From assembly GCF_945605565.1 (NCBI RefSeq), contig NZ_OX216966.1, positions 6,316,001 to 6,380,000 on the forward strand: a stretch of DNA of 64,000 bases. Reading direction: 5' to 3'. The number at the start of each line of letters is the position of its first letter. Position 1 is the stretch's first letter. Origin of the DNA: Paenibacillus dendritiformis (GTDB lineage: Bacteria > Bacillota > Bacilli > Paenibacillales > Paenibacillaceae). A program made the translations under genes and the position numbers. Below, piece after piece: positions 51,805-60,319 of this stretch. Below the pieces are notes generated by a model, which saw only the letters and a program-made list of their open reading frames with translations, had not been told where the DNA came from and made no database searches.

Positions 51805-52221
51805 TTACTGGTTCTTGTCGCGAACCTCGCCCTTGCCGCGCAGCACCTCGACCGCCTGCTTGATGACCGGCGGCAGCGGCACGCCCAGGCGGCCGCCATT
51901 CTCAATGATCGACAGCAGCTCATTGGCCAAATAGAAAAAAATCGTCGCGTCGCGCAGCAAATGCTGATCCCCCAGCACGCTGTCCACCTGATGCGCCACC
52001 GCCACGACGAAAAAAATAAACACCTTGCGCGCGATGCCCATCAGCCCGATGCTGCTGCGCAGCCGCCCTTCGGCCCCGGCCGCCATCACGCCCGTCACGT
52101 AATCAATCGCGACGATGATAAGCAGCACTTGCAGCAGCGCCGGCCAGCCGCCGAACAAAAACGCTGCCGTCCCGCCCGCCGCCGCAAAGGCTGACTTTAA
52201 GAGCACGTCCAGTCTTTCCAT
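51805..52221 (-). CDS. Phage holin (Cph1/TcdE-type family)
   Basis: The 138-residue protein has three to four hydrophobic segments, and GVMAAGAEGRLRSSIGLMGIARKVFIFF near residue 50 is characteristic of the phage_holin_4 family. The tail is charged and ends GKGEVRDKNQ. It should permeabilise the membrane for the amidase. AAGGAGGG lies before the ATG. A terminator upstream separates it from xkdX. Confidence 0.92.
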   Translation of the reverse strand: MERLDVLLKSAFAAAGGTAAFLFGGWPALLQVLLIIVAIDYVTGVMAAGAEGRLRSSIGLMGIARKVFIFFVVAVAHQVDSVLGDQHLLRDATIFFYLANELLSIIENGGRLGVPLPPVIKQAVEVLRGKGEVRDKNQ

Positions 52222-52244
52222 GTGTGGTCCCTCCTTTCAGGGAT

Positions 52245-52271
52245 GAAAAATGCCCTCACGGGGTGTGAGGG
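52245..52271 (-). terminator. Terminator between xkdX and holin
   Basis: On the minus strand GCCCTCAC / GTGAGGGC with a 4-nt loop is followed by ATTTTTC. It would end or reduce tail-operon transcription before the lysis genes. Confidence 0.82.
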
Positions 52272-52296
52272 CGTGAAAAATGCGCCTGTGCGACGC

Positions 52297-52404
52297 TTAT
52301 GCTTCTTGTTCCACCTTTTCCTTTACGGCTGCTTTCCAGCGCTTTGGAACATCTTCGATTGTTTTCAATGCCTTTTTAATCAAGTCGCAATAAATGATAA
52401 CCAT
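52297..52404 (-). CDS. xkdX: XkdX-family small phage protein
   Basis: The 35-residue protein (MVIIYCDLIKKALKTIEDVP then KRWKAAVKEKV) matches the XkdX family found after tail-fibre genes in PBSX-like phages; role unknown. The start overlaps the stop of the preceding coiled-coil gene (TAATG). It was found by reading the sequence because it is very short. Confidence 0.85.
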   Translation of the reverse strand: MVIIYCDLIKKALKTIEDVPKRWKAAVKEKVEQEA

Positions 52405-52676
52405 TACATCTCACCTCCTTCGCTCATCTCTACTAGTTCGGCAAGAGCCATCTGCATGTTGGTAATGTCTTTTTCTTGAGTTTCTGCAACCTCGGTCAGA
52501 GCTAAGTGTGTATCGGTATTATCTTTTTCCTGTGCTTCTGCAAGCTCGGCGAGGGCAAGTTTTATTTCAACATTCTCCTTGCATAGATCAAGGATTCTAC
52601 TCTCCAAAGTGTCGGGGCGCTCGTAATCGTAATAAAGTTGAGCCTTATCCACGTCGATTTTAAGGATGGGACGCAA
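52404..52676 (-). CDS. Small phage coiled-coil protein with internal repeats
   Basis: The 90-residue protein starts at TTG (RPILKIDVDKAQLYYDYERPDTLESRI), then has three 18-19-residue repeats with core LALAELAEAQEKD / LALTEVAETQEKD / MALAELVEMSE. Heptad-like spacing suggests a coiled coil. The ribosome site is weak; translation is probably coupled to the ORF just upstream, whose stop lies 2 nt before. Proteins of this type sit between fibre and xkdX in related phages. It may aid fibre assembly. Confidence 0.65.
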   Translation of the reverse strand: MRPILKIDVDKAQLYYDYERPDTLESRILDLCKENVEIKLALAELAEAQEKDNTDTHLALTEVAETQEKDITNMQMALAELVEMSEGGEM

Positions 52677-52678
52677 GC

Positions 52679-52798
52679 CTAGAATATGATCCGGTTGCGG
52701 TATTCGACGTGCATCCCCGGTTCCTTCATCTGTTCGGGTGTTGGGTTGTGGTAGATGGTTTCTACTCTTTTACTCCGCTCATCGTAAATAACTTACAT
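52679..52798 (-). pseudogene. Small phage ORF with stop at codon 2
   Basis: A perfect AGGAGG (52805-52810) is followed six nt later by ATG and at once by TAA. The same frame then continues open for 37 codons (VIYDERSKRVETIYHNPTPE..., ending in IIF and TAG) and has the composition of a real small phage protein. Either the second codon was mutated from a sense codon or the start-stop is regulatory. Confidence 0.6.
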
Positions 52799-52841
52799 GC
52801 TATCCCTCCTAAATATCTTTAAAAGTCCCGCTTTCGCGGAG

Positions 52842-54026
52842 CTATGCCCACACAATGTTTCCTCGCAACACTGCCTGAATATATTCAGGGTACGATGAAT
52901 TGCCTACAAATTGGGCTGACTTTAGCGCTAATCTGATTTTTATAGGGCCATTGAAGTTAAAGTCTCTCGGTATCATGTACCGACGCTCTTCCAGTGGGTC
53001 GGTATTATACCACCCTTTTTCAATGGAGACTGTATGAGGCAGGTCGCGCCGGAATGTAGCATTTTCCAGCAAGCGTAAGCTTGAGTATGACTTGGGGGAG
53101 TTAGTCTCCATGTCGTGGAGGTATATGATACGCTCCGCGTCATCTACCATTTGCAGACTGGCATACGCTCTACTATCACCCCAATTAACACCGTAATGAT
53201 TTTTTATCTCGAAGGAGCACGGATTACTGACGTTTTCTAGGGGGCTGAAAATCACTATCTTAGGGTTGGTTATGGTAACCAAGTCTATGTTTCTTATTTG
53301 ATATTCAGCAGTTATTTTTTCATCCACCCATATAGGATAATACCCGCCCATACTAATGCGGTTGACTCCGGCGGCCAGTTCAGGGAAAGTGCTTGCGGAC
53401 GAAACTGGCCCTCCACCTTTGCCGTTGATGGCTGCCGCCACTTGCCCCTTCCCATCAACGACAGATTGCTTTACCAGCATCATCTCATCATATACTTGCT
53501 TTACAGCGAGTGGTGACGCGGCAAGATAATTACCAGCCCCCACACCCCCATCTATCCCGTCGTATAATTTACAAACCCCAAATTGTTTGGTGGTTGCGCC
53601 AGGCAATCTACCTGTATTAATCGTACCAGAAACAATATCAGAAGCGTCATGGGTGTGTTTCACATCAGCTTTGCCATTCCACGCCGTCCGCTCCGCCGCC
53701 GTAATATGCTTCACCGCGTCGGCCGCGTGTGCATCCAGATCGGCCTTTTTGGCGGCACCGATGGACTCCGGCGAGATTTTGGTCAGGTCGATATCGGCGA
53801 CCTTCTCGTCCGTATACGCCTTCGCCTCTCCCAGCGCCTCCGAGACATCCTCCTTCTCCGCCGCCTTTTCCTGCAATTCCTGCAAGGCTTCGTAGGTCGT
53901 GTTCATCTGCCAGTTCAGCCACGCAGCTGGCGGCTTGTCGAGAACCTGGTAGCCTTCTTTGATTTTGGACTCCGGCGGCCGGATGCCGGGCTGCTTCCAC
54001 TCCGGAAGCGGCTTCAGAAATGCCAT
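52842..54026 (-). CDS. Tail fibre / receptor-binding protein
   Basis: The 394-residue protein has an N-terminal part (LPEWKQPGIRPPESKIKEGYQVLDKPPAAWLNWQMN) typical of baseplate-attached fibres of PBSX-like phages and a coiled coil at ~45-75. The fibre repeat HITAAERTAWNGKADVKHTH sits near residue 115. The C-terminal half (about 200-394) is unlike anything I recognise and more AT-rich than the N-terminal half, as expected for a swapped receptor-binding tip. GGGAGGG precedes the ATG at 54026. Confidence 0.85.
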   Translation of the reverse strand: MAFLKPLPEWKQPGIRPPESKIKEGYQVLDKPPAAWLNWQMNTTYEALQELQEKAAEKEDVSEALGEAKAYTDEKVADIDLTKISPESIGAAKKADLDAHAADAVKHITAAERTAWNGKADVKHTHDASDIVSGTINTGRLPGATTKQFGVCKLYDGIDGGVGAGNYLAASPLAVKQVYDEMMLVKQSVVDGKGQVAAAINGKGGGPVSSASTFPELAAGVNRISMGGYYPIWVDEKITAEYQIRNIDLVTITNPKIVIFSPLENVSNPCSFEIKNHYGVNWGDSRAYASLQMVDDAERIIYLHDMETNSPKSYSSLRLLENATFRRDLPHTVSIEKGWYNTDPLEERRYMIPRDFNFNGPIKIRLALKSAQFVGNSSYPEYIQAVLRGNIVWA

Positions 54027-54125
54027 ATGGCTCCCTCCCATATCGAATCTATTGAAAAAGTTTTAGACCATTTGAGGAATCTACTTCTCCAATTAATAAA
54101 ACTGCTGTTGTATGCTGCAACCCTC

Positions 54126-54764
54126 TTACACCGGAATCGGATAATCATGCCCCGGCGTATAGACATCCCCGAGCGTCCCGCCGACGGTCATTGCTTCATC
54201 GGCCAGCCCGTGCTCGCTCTGCTCCGGCTTGTCCGCCACGGATGACAGCTCGAACGTCCCTGACAGATCCACCTGCGCCACGCGGACGCCAGCGGAGGTG
54301 ACGCTTTGGACGAGGCGGACGAACTGCGCCGGGCTCATGCCGACGCGGTTCAACTGCTCGTAAGGAACCTTGACGACCTGAATCGCCGCGGGCTCGGGAT
54401 CATGGGCGTCGTTCTGCTTTTCCCGGATTGCCAGGACAGACTGATCGGCATTGAGGGCTAACGCCAGCACGCCGATGATGGAATCGATATCCCCGCTCGC
54501 ATTCATGCGGGCGAGCTTCGAGCGCAGCAGGATGCGGTAGATCTCATCGGTCGCCTGCCCGCGGGGCTGGCCCAGGTTGCCGCCGATGTCATCCAGCGCG
54601 GCGCCTTCGGCCTCCTCGATGCTCTTCCAGGCCGAGATGCCCTCCACCGTGGCGCGTATCTCGTTCATCTGTTCGAGCCAGACGCTCACAAGCTGGGCGA
54701 AGCGGCTGTCTTCCTTCTCGATGACATCCGGGAGCAGCGCCATCACGTCATGCAGCTTAATCAT
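54126..54764 (-). CDS. Baseplate-associated protein, YmfQ/XkdU type
   Basis: The 212-residue protein begins MIKLHDVMALLPDVIEKEDSRFAQLVSVWLEQMNEI and contains LDDIGGNLGQPRGQATDEIYRILLRSKLARMNASGDID, the pattern of the tail protein encoded after the gpJ homologue in PBSX (XkdU) and related phages. It links baseplate wedge and fibre. It overlaps the gpJ-like gene by 8 nt. Confidence 0.85.
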   Translation of the reverse strand: MIKLHDVMALLPDVIEKEDSRFAQLVSVWLEQMNEIRATVEGISAWKSIEEAEGAALDDIGGNLGQPRGQATDEIYRILLRSKLARMNASGDIDSIIGVLALALNADQSVLAIREKQNDAHDPEPAAIQVVKVPYEQLNRVGMSPAQFVRLVQSVTSAGVRVAQVDLSGTFELSSVADKPEQSEHGLADEAMTVGGTLGDVYTPGHDYPIPV

Positions 54765-55953
54765 CGCTTACCGCCACCTTAATCCGCTCCGGCGCCACGC
54801 GGGCCACCTCATACAGCGGAATATCGACGTTGCCGCTGACCCAGTCGCCCGCGCCCAGCTTCACCTTCAATTCGCTCACTTCTTCGACGCCGTCCACGTT
54901 TTGAATCGCCGCCAGCAAGCGGCTGTACACGATGCGCGAGCCTTGCGGCAGGCCAGTATAATCCTGCCGATCCGCGCCGACGCCGCCGATATACTGCGCG
55001 ATCGCGGTGACGATGTCGTCCTCGCCGCGTGCCGGGAACGACGGCCCCGCCTTGACGACGGCTTCCACATGCGCATCCAGCAGCTTCATGCGGCTGAAGC
55101 AAATCTCATGCTCGTTCCCGCTCACATCCCGTACCTTGACCCTCTCCGTGCCGTCGGTGCCGATGCCCGCCGCCTTTTTCTCGAAAAGGGTCCGTGCAAT
55201 CTGCTCCGACTGCCCCCCGTGCACATAGGCGCGAATCGACTTCGGCGGAACGCCTTCCGCGTTCGTCTCCATCGTATCGTTGACGCGTACGGCCGCCGAC
55301 TTCACCTCCGGAAGCTGCAGCAGAGCCGATACGATCGCGTCCACCGTGGCGGCATGGCTGCCATCCCGGGCCGCCCGCAGCCGATCGCGGAATTCGGTGT
55401 CATTTTCCCGCTCGCGTCCGTCAGTCATGCTATTCGGATTCGTGATCGCCGCAATCTCCTTCACCGATGTAAGCAGCTCCGTGACCGAGCCAGCCGGAAC
55501 GTTGCCGGTGCTGCCCGGCACCATCGCCGTCACCGTGACCGCGCCCTTGCCGCTCTCATCCAGCGCGCAAACCTCGTCCGTGGTGAACCAGACCCCCGAC
55601 TTCGTGCCAACCTGCAATCCCGGCTGCACCGTATAATTCGGGGTTCCGGTCACCTGAATACGCCCATGCGCGGCCTGCTCCAGCTTCCGCCGCAGACCGT
55701 AGAATACGGCCAAAGCATCCAACTGGACCCCTGTCGCATATTGAATGTACGACTCATGGTACACCTGCTCGACATCCTCCCACAGCTCCGCCAAATGCCA
55801 GGCGAACACCTGCATCATCATGCCGAGCGGCGACGTCTCCGACATATTGATATCCTGACCCAGCCGCTTGCTCATGCCGGCCGCCATTTCCTCATAAATC
55901 TCATGGTACGTCTTACGCTTCAATCCCGCTTCTGTCAGCATAGACAAGCTCAA
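54757..55953 (-). CDS. xkdT: Baseplate J / gp47-like wedge protein (XkdT)
   Basis: The 398-residue baseplate_J family protein shows METSPLGMMMQVFAWHLAELWEDVEQVYHESYIQYATGVQLDALAVFYGLRR near the start and the family core PGSTGNVPAGSVTEL and DTEFRDRLRAA in the middle. It forms the inner wedge that triggers contraction. It overlaps the preceding gene by 41 nt and the next by 8 nt. Confidence 0.94.
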   Translation of the reverse strand: MSLSMLTEAGLKRKTYHEIYEEMAAGMSKRLGQDINMSETSPLGMMMQVFAWHLAELWEDVEQVYHESYIQYATGVQLDALAVFYGLRRKLEQAAHGRIQVTGTPNYTVQPGLQVGTKSGVWFTTDEVCALDESGKGAVTVTAMVPGSTGNVPAGSVTELLTSVKEIAAITNPNSMTDGRERENDTEFRDRLRAARDGSHAATVDAIVSALLQLPEVKSAAVRVNDTMETNAEGVPPKSIRAYVHGGQSEQIARTLFEKKAAGIGTDGTERVKVRDVSGNEHEICFSRMKLLDAHVEAVVKAGPSFPARGEDDIVTAIAQYIGGVGADRQDYTGLPQGSRIVYSRLLAAIQNVDGVEEVSELKVKLGAGDWVSGNVDIPLYEVARVAPERIKVAVSDD

Positions 55954-56281
55954 CCTCCTCTCCGTCCGCGCTCGTCATCAGGACATGCGCCTGCACGGTG
56001 CGCGAATGCGCATCCCATTCCACGGTGACTTCTTCCACCGATTGCACGCGCGGTTCATCCGCGATGCAGCGCATAATCGCCTCGCGAATGCTGTCTTCGC
56101 TTACCTGCTTGCCGACGAGCCGCTCATGATCAAGCCCCATATCCGGCGCCAAAAAATATTCGCCCAAACGGGTGCTCAGCCGAATGCAAACCGCTTGCGC
56201 CAGTTCCTCGCGCCCGTCGATCCAGGCGATATCTCCATCGGTTATTCGAATATCTCCTTCATGGAGCGCCCACGTTCTCAT
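55913..56281 (-). CDS. xkdS: gp25-like baseplate protein (XkdS, DUF2634 type)
   Basis: The 122-residue protein has AQAVCIRLSTRLGEYFLAPDMGLDHERLVGK and DEPRVQSVEEVTVEWD, matching DUF2634/gp25-like wedge proteins that nucleate the sheath. It begins within the last codons of the XkdR-like gene (4-nt overlap) and overlaps the gpJ gene start, in keeping with tight tail operons. Confidence 0.9.
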   Translation of the reverse strand: MRTWALHEGDIRITDGDIAWIDGREELAQAVCIRLSTRLGEYFLAPDMGLDHERLVGKQVSEDSIREAIMRCIADEPRVQSVEEVTVEWDAHSRTVQAHVLMTSADGEEVELVYADRSGIEA

Positions 56282-56550
56282 GATCCCGCCACCTTTCCGA
56301 CAATGACGCCGCCGTTCTGGCCCGCCTCGGTGAACACGACGAGGACGCGGCTCCCCTGTTCGATCACGATGTCCGGGGCCTGCTCCACCATCGGGAGCTG
56401 ATAACGGATGAGGCCGGCTTCCCCGTCCAGCTCCACATCCGCCGTCCCCGACGCCAGGCTGACAACCGTGCCGATCTGCGCGCCCGCCGTGCCGGACATC
56501 TTATGATCGATCCAGGCCTCCAGGGCGCTGACCGCCCGATTCGTTCCCAA
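56278..56550 (-). CDS. xkdR: XkdR-like baseplate protein (DUF2577 type)
   Basis: The 90-residue beta-rich protein contains IGTVVSLASGTADVELDGEAGL, then VLVVFTEAGQNGGVIVGKV, as in XkdR/spike-related OB proteins. The open frame begins at GTG 56589, but AAGGAGGTGG lies seven nt before an in-frame TTG at 56550, so TTG is preferred. It may form the spike or central shaft base. Confidence 0.8.
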   Translation of the reverse strand: MGTNRAVSALEAWIDHKMSGTAGAQIGTVVSLASGTADVELDGEAGLIRYQLPMVEQAPDIVIEQGSRVLVVFTEAGQNGGVIVGKVAGS

Positions 56551-56593
56551 TGCGCGCCACCTCCTTCTCTCATTCCGCCAAAATGACACCCGC

Positions 56594-57394
56594 CTAGATT
56601 TTGACCAAATCCACCTCAGTCAGGAATTGATCCGCCGACACCGTATGCTTGCCCCGCTTCACCTTGTACACGCCTTCGAACTCTTCGCTGACGAGCCGGA
56701 TCTGCGCGCCCGCATGCAGCCGGTAGTTCAGAAGGGATGTCGCCCGGACCCCAGCCTCCTTGTTCTCCTCATAGGACTGCGGGCTGCCGATCAAGCCGCT
56801 CTTCGGCGATAGCCTGACGATGGAGCTTCCTCCGCCCCCATTGCTCTGCGCCTGAAAATAAAGCTTCCCCTGCCGCGTATATACGCCGGTCTTGCAGGCG
56901 GAAGCCGCGCGGCGAATCGCGTCCACCGGATCGCCCTTCACGATAAAGCCCTTCATATAGGTATGATCCGATTCCAAATCTACCGGTCCATGCGGAATCT
57001 GCGCCTGCGTCAGCAGATCGTGAATGATCGCGCTCGCCTTCGTCCCGGGCCGGTACGTATGCGCCATCTCATAGATGGAGACCGCCACGTCATCCTTCAC
57101 TTGAATCGTCGTGATCCGTTCGGTCTGCTCCCGCTTCGTCCGCACCTCCACGATGCGGCCCTGAAGCACCGTGCCGAGGTCTTTGCCGTACCCCGCGTTC
57201 ACAATGACGCGCATGCCGGTCCGAATATTTGCGAGCGTATGCTTGGACAGATTGTAGATCTCCACCGTTGATTCGCTCGGTTCCTTGTCGTCGTCGAAGT
57301 CGGCGATGACCTGCATCGTCAAGTCTCCATAGGTGAAGCGGTATCCGCCAATCAGAATCTCGCAGCCGCGCTTATATAAGTATTCCATCGTCAT
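56594..57394 (-). CDS. xkdQ: Baseplate hub protein (XkdQ/gpD-like)
   Basis: The 266-residue protein resembles the phage hub (late control D / gp27-like) fold: STVEIYNLSKHTLANIRTGMRVIVNAGYG near residue 45 and TERITTIQVKDDVAVSI, with the C-terminal VYKVKRGKHTVSADQFLTEVDL. It closes the tail tube and holds the spike. The start overlaps the plug gene by 23 nt; two in-frame ATGs (57394, 57388) are equally possible. Confidence 0.85.
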   Translation of the reverse strand: MTMEYLYKRGCEILIGGYRFTYGDLTMQVIADFDDDKEPSESTVEIYNLSKHTLANIRTGMRVIVNAGYGKDLGTVLQGRIVEVRTKREQTERITTIQVKDDVAVSIYEMAHTYRPGTKASAIIHDLLTQAQIPHGPVDLESDHTYMKGFIVKGDPVDAIRRAASACKTGVYTRQGKLYFQAQSNGGGGSSIVRLSPKSGLIGSPQSYEENKEAGVRATSLLNYRLHAGAQIRLVSEEFEGVYKVKRGKHTVSADQFLTEVDLVKI

Positions 57395-57692
57395 CCCCCA
57401 AATGAAGGTGCACAGACTGCCCCAGCGTGTCCCAAGTAATCAACTCTCCCGGATGATCGCCATATGGCACAATGACCTCCAGCGGGAACTCGCGCGTCTC
57501 CATGCTCTCGAACAAGGGCAGCCCCCACACGAGCTTCACGCCGAGCGCCAGCGGCTTATCCCCTTCGGACAGATCCACCGTAAAATAATCATGCGCCGCA
57601 TTGTAGCGCACTTCGAACGTGTATGTTCGTTCCCCCAAGTCCATATCGAAGGAGTAGGGAATCAGATCTTTATCTATCCGGATGATTGCCAT
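57372..57692 (-). CDS. Baseplate plug-like protein
   Basis: The 106-residue beta-rich protein is MAIIRIDKDLIPYSFDMDLGERTYTFEVRYN..., with GVKLVWGLPLF in the middle. The size, the pattern and the place between the LysM protein and the hub match the phage baseplate plug family (DUF6983). GAAAGGGGG lies before the ATG at 57692; the open frame runs further upstream without support. Confidence 0.8.
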   Translation of the reverse strand: MAIIRIDKDLIPYSFDMDLGERTYTFEVRYNAAHDYFTVDLSEGDKPLALGVKLVWGLPLFESMETREFPLEVIVPYGDHPGELITWDTLGQSVHLHLGDDDGILI

Positions 57693-57753
57693 GCTTCTCC
57701 CCCTTTCCGGCCGCCGCCAGTCAAGCGGGGCGGGCTCTCCCAATGGGATCCCG

Positions 57754-58542
57754 TCATTTTACGCGAATGACCGTCCCTGGCGGCGGACTCATATAGGTGC
57801 TGACCCTTTTGAAATTCAGGGCGTGCAATGCTGTTACGCTGATTCCGAATTGCTTGGCGATCGAGGGCCAACTGTCGCCGGGCTGAACGCGATACATCCG
57901 TACCGGATCGCCCTTCGCCTTCGTCTTGCTCTGGTCCGACAGCAATTTCTTCCCGGTCTGAAGCGCCACGATCATGCCCGCCTGCGCGATGCCCGGCATG
58001 CCGGCGAGCTTCATCCCGGCCCGAATCCCCGCTTCGCTGACCTGGTAGTAGGCCGCGATATCTTTGACCGATTGGCCGGGGCGCACGACATGAACGTCCG
58101 GCTTCGGCCGGTAAGCCGTATTCCGCTTGCCGGAGCGGCTCTTCGGCTTGACGGCCGCTTTCCGCTTGGGCGGCAGCTTGTCGTACGCGATCTTGACGAG
58201 ATTGACCTGCTTCAAGGTCATCGCGAACGACATGCCGTTCGCGATCGAATTGTCATGCGTCGTCCGCAGACTCGTAATGACACAATTCAACAGCATATTG
58301 CGGCCGCTATATTGCAACAGCTTCCCTTCATTCATCGCGGTGACGAGCCGATGCCTGTAATTCGAGGCCTGCGGCCCGATCAGCAAGCCTTCCAAATGCA
58401 GGCTCACCGTCTCCCTCTGCACATGGTCGGTGACCATGCCGCCCTTCTCGATGTTATGGCTGCTTACCTGCACCGAATATTCCGGTTCCTCGGAAATCAC
58501 AAACAGTTCGACTCCGCCTAACTTGCTTTTTCGCGTACTAAT
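57754..58542 (-). CDS. xkdP: LysM baseplate protein, XkdP-like
   Basis: The protein has an N-terminal tail domain (VELFVISEEPEYSVQV...; NGMSFAMTLKQVNLVKI near residue 115), a basic Pro/Lys linker, and two LysM motifs: VHVVRPGQSVKDIAAYYQVSEAGIRAGMKLAG and YRVQPGDSWPSIAKQFGISVTALHALN. It could anchor the baseplate to peptidoglycan during injection. The first standard start is GTG 58500 (248 residues), but the frame upstream encodes STRKSKLGGVELF, which looks like real N-terminal sequence. No ATG exists there; ATT at 58542, 11 nt after AAGGAGG, may be used. Confidence 0.8.
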   Translation of the reverse strand: MSTRKSKLGGVELFVISEEPEYSVQVSSHNIEKGGMVTDHVQRETVSLHLEGLLIGPQASNYRHRLVTAMNEGKLLQYSGRNMLLNCVITSLRTTHDNSIANGMSFAMTLKQVNLVKIAYDKLPPKRKAAVKPKSRSGKRNTAYRPKPDVHVVRPGQSVKDIAAYYQVSEAGIRAGMKLAGMPGIAQAGMIVALQTGKKLLSDQSKTKAKGDPVRMYRVQPGDSWPSIAKQFGISVTALHALNFKRVSTYMSPPPGTVIRVK

Positions 58543-60319
58543 AGGACATCATGCCTCCTTCCGCAACCACCGGCTTCGGCATTGGCTTCGGCGGCGGCAG
58601 CTTGCTCGCGATGCTTCGCTCGAACGAACGGAACGATGCGTCGAATTGTTCACGCGCAATCCGCTTAATCTCCTCGATCATCCGCATATCGATATAGCCG
58701 TTCACATTCAGATTCATGACCACGTTGCTATTGGCGGTGACATCGAGGCCGCTCCGGTTCCCGGCAGGAAGTGGCGGACCGAAGCTGCCCCTGCTGCTGG
58801 AATGGACAGGCTCCGGCAATGGAGAAGACGGAGCAGACGCCAACGGAGCATCTGCCATGGGCCGGTATGTTCCCGCAGCAACTGCAGGCGAGGGGAGCCG
58901 GCTTTGCACGCTCAGCTTCTTCGCGTCAGGCGCGGCGGCGGGCTGTTCCTCCTCTTTTGGAAGCAAAAACTTCTCTGCCGCCCACAGCCCGGCATCCAAA
59001 GCCAGCCCGCCCAAAAATCCGGCCGGCGTAAAGCGCAGAAACCTCGTCGCCTTACTCACGGTGCGGGCGCCTTTCAGCAGCTTGCCGAACCAGCCCGTCT
59101 TCTTGGCGGCGGACGCGGCCTTGCCGACATCCGATGCGGTTGATGTCGAAGTGGCGATCTCCGCCATCGTCCCGGTGGCGGCCTGGACTGATTGCACGGT
59201 CTCCGCCGTCGTCTGGGCGGCCGTGATCGCATATTCGCCGCCTTCCTCTTCCTCTTTCTCTTCCTTCTTCCGGCCGAACATGTTCAGGGCGAAGTCGCCC
59301 GCCATGGCGGCCACTGCGCCCCAGGTCCCGACCTTTTTCAAAAGTCCCCGCTTGGGCTTGGGGCTCGTTACTTTCCGTCGCGCGCGAGCAAACGGCGTGG
59401 ACGCCGATGCACTCTTGCCTTGCGGAGCCGAAGCGGGCGAAGCGGCGGTTGCCGACGGGGCGGACGTTCCGCCTGCTGACGGCGGATTGGCTGGACCGCT
59501 ATTAGCCGGCGACGATGCAGCCGGAGCGCCTTTGGCTGGCGGAACGAGTGATCCGGCTTTGGCTGGCGGCACGCCTGTACCGCCTTTGCCCGGCGGCGCG
59601 GCGGTCCCGTTCTTGGACGGAGCGACAGCCTTGCCAAGCTCCTTCTGGCGCTGCGCTCCTTCTCCGCCGCTTCGGCCTGGAGCTCCTCTCTTCAGCTTGA
59701 GAGGTTTGCCCCGGCCCGGCTTTTTCTTCTTGTTCCGTCCTCCCCCCGCGAGGCCAGACGAGATGCCTCCTCCACCCTGGCAGCAGCAGCATTTGCATTG
59801 GCTGCCGGATTCCCCGCTGAACAGCTTTTTCACGAACTCCACATTTTCAATGGCATCTTTTACTTTCGTGATGCTATCGCTCGCGGCATAGACATAATCT
59901 TGGGCGGTTTTCGCGAATTCAAGGGCTTTTTTCCAGTACGATTTCTCCTCATTCCCTGACTTCTTATCCTCCGCTTGCGCCGGGCATTGCACCACGACCG
60001 TCGTGCTCTGAAGGGCCGACAGCGAAGCGGACAACTGCTGCCCCAGCTCATTTGGCCGGGCTGCATGCGCAAGATTCTGCCCACCCGGACGGATAGAGGC
60101 CTGTCTTCGCATCATATTCGCGATCGACTTCACATCCGACGCGATGCCGCCGGTCGCCAGGGCGGGTCCGCCCCGCTTCGGTCTGGCGGCGCGCTTCATC
60201 TCCGCGATCTGCTCCTGTATGCTGTCCGTCATAATCCGGAACACGGAGCCAATCTCGTCCAGCTTGCCGTTCATCGTGCGCAGCTCGCGGTGCACATTTT
60301 TGGTAATCCGATCATCCAT
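58538..60319 (-). CDS. Tail tape measure-like protein
   Basis: The 593-residue protein lies in the tape-measure slot between chaperone and LysM protein. An N-terminal helical part (1-185) carries a striking Cys cluster CKCCCC near 175. A long Pro/Ala/Gly/Lys linker (190-320, repeated PPAKxG-like units) follows, then a helical centre with hydrophobic patches (320-470) and a C-terminus with VTANSNVVMNLNVNGYIDMRMIEEIKRIAREQFD. It is short for a tape measure, implying a short tail. ACAGGAGGGGG precedes the ATG. Confidence 0.75.
   Translation of the reverse strand: MDDRITKNVHRELRTMNGKLDEIGSVFRIMTDSIQEQIAEMKRAARPKRGGPALATGGIASDVKSIANMMRRQASIRPGGQNLAHAARPNELGQQLSASLSALQSTTVVVQCPAQAEDKKSGNEEKSYWKKALEFAKTAQDYVYAASDSITKVKDAIENVEFVKKLFSGESGSQCKCCCCQGGGGISSGLAGGGRNKKKKPGRGKPLKLKRGAPGRSGGEGAQRQKELGKAVAPSKNGTAAPPGKGGTGVPPAKAGSLVPPAKGAPAASSPANSGPANPPSAGGTSAPSATAASPASAPQGKSASASTPFARARRKVTSPKPKRGLLKKVGTWGAVAAMAGDFALNMFGRKKEEKEEEEGGEYAITAAQTTAETVQSVQAATGTMAEIATSTSTASDVGKAASAAKKTGWFGKLLKGARTVSKATRFLRFTPAGFLGGLALDAGLWAAEKFLLPKEEEQPAAAPDAKKLSVQSRLPSPAVAAGTYRPMADAPLASAPSSPLPEPVHSSSRGSFGPPLPAGNRSGLDVTANSNVVMNLNVNGYIDMRMIEEIKRIAREQFDASFRSFERSIASKLPPPKPMPKPVVAEGGMMSY

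Noticed and set aside
54577..56028. 483-codon plus-strand frame across baseplate genes
   Set aside because: Antisense to the gpJ-like gene, which has clear family motifs and fits the operon.
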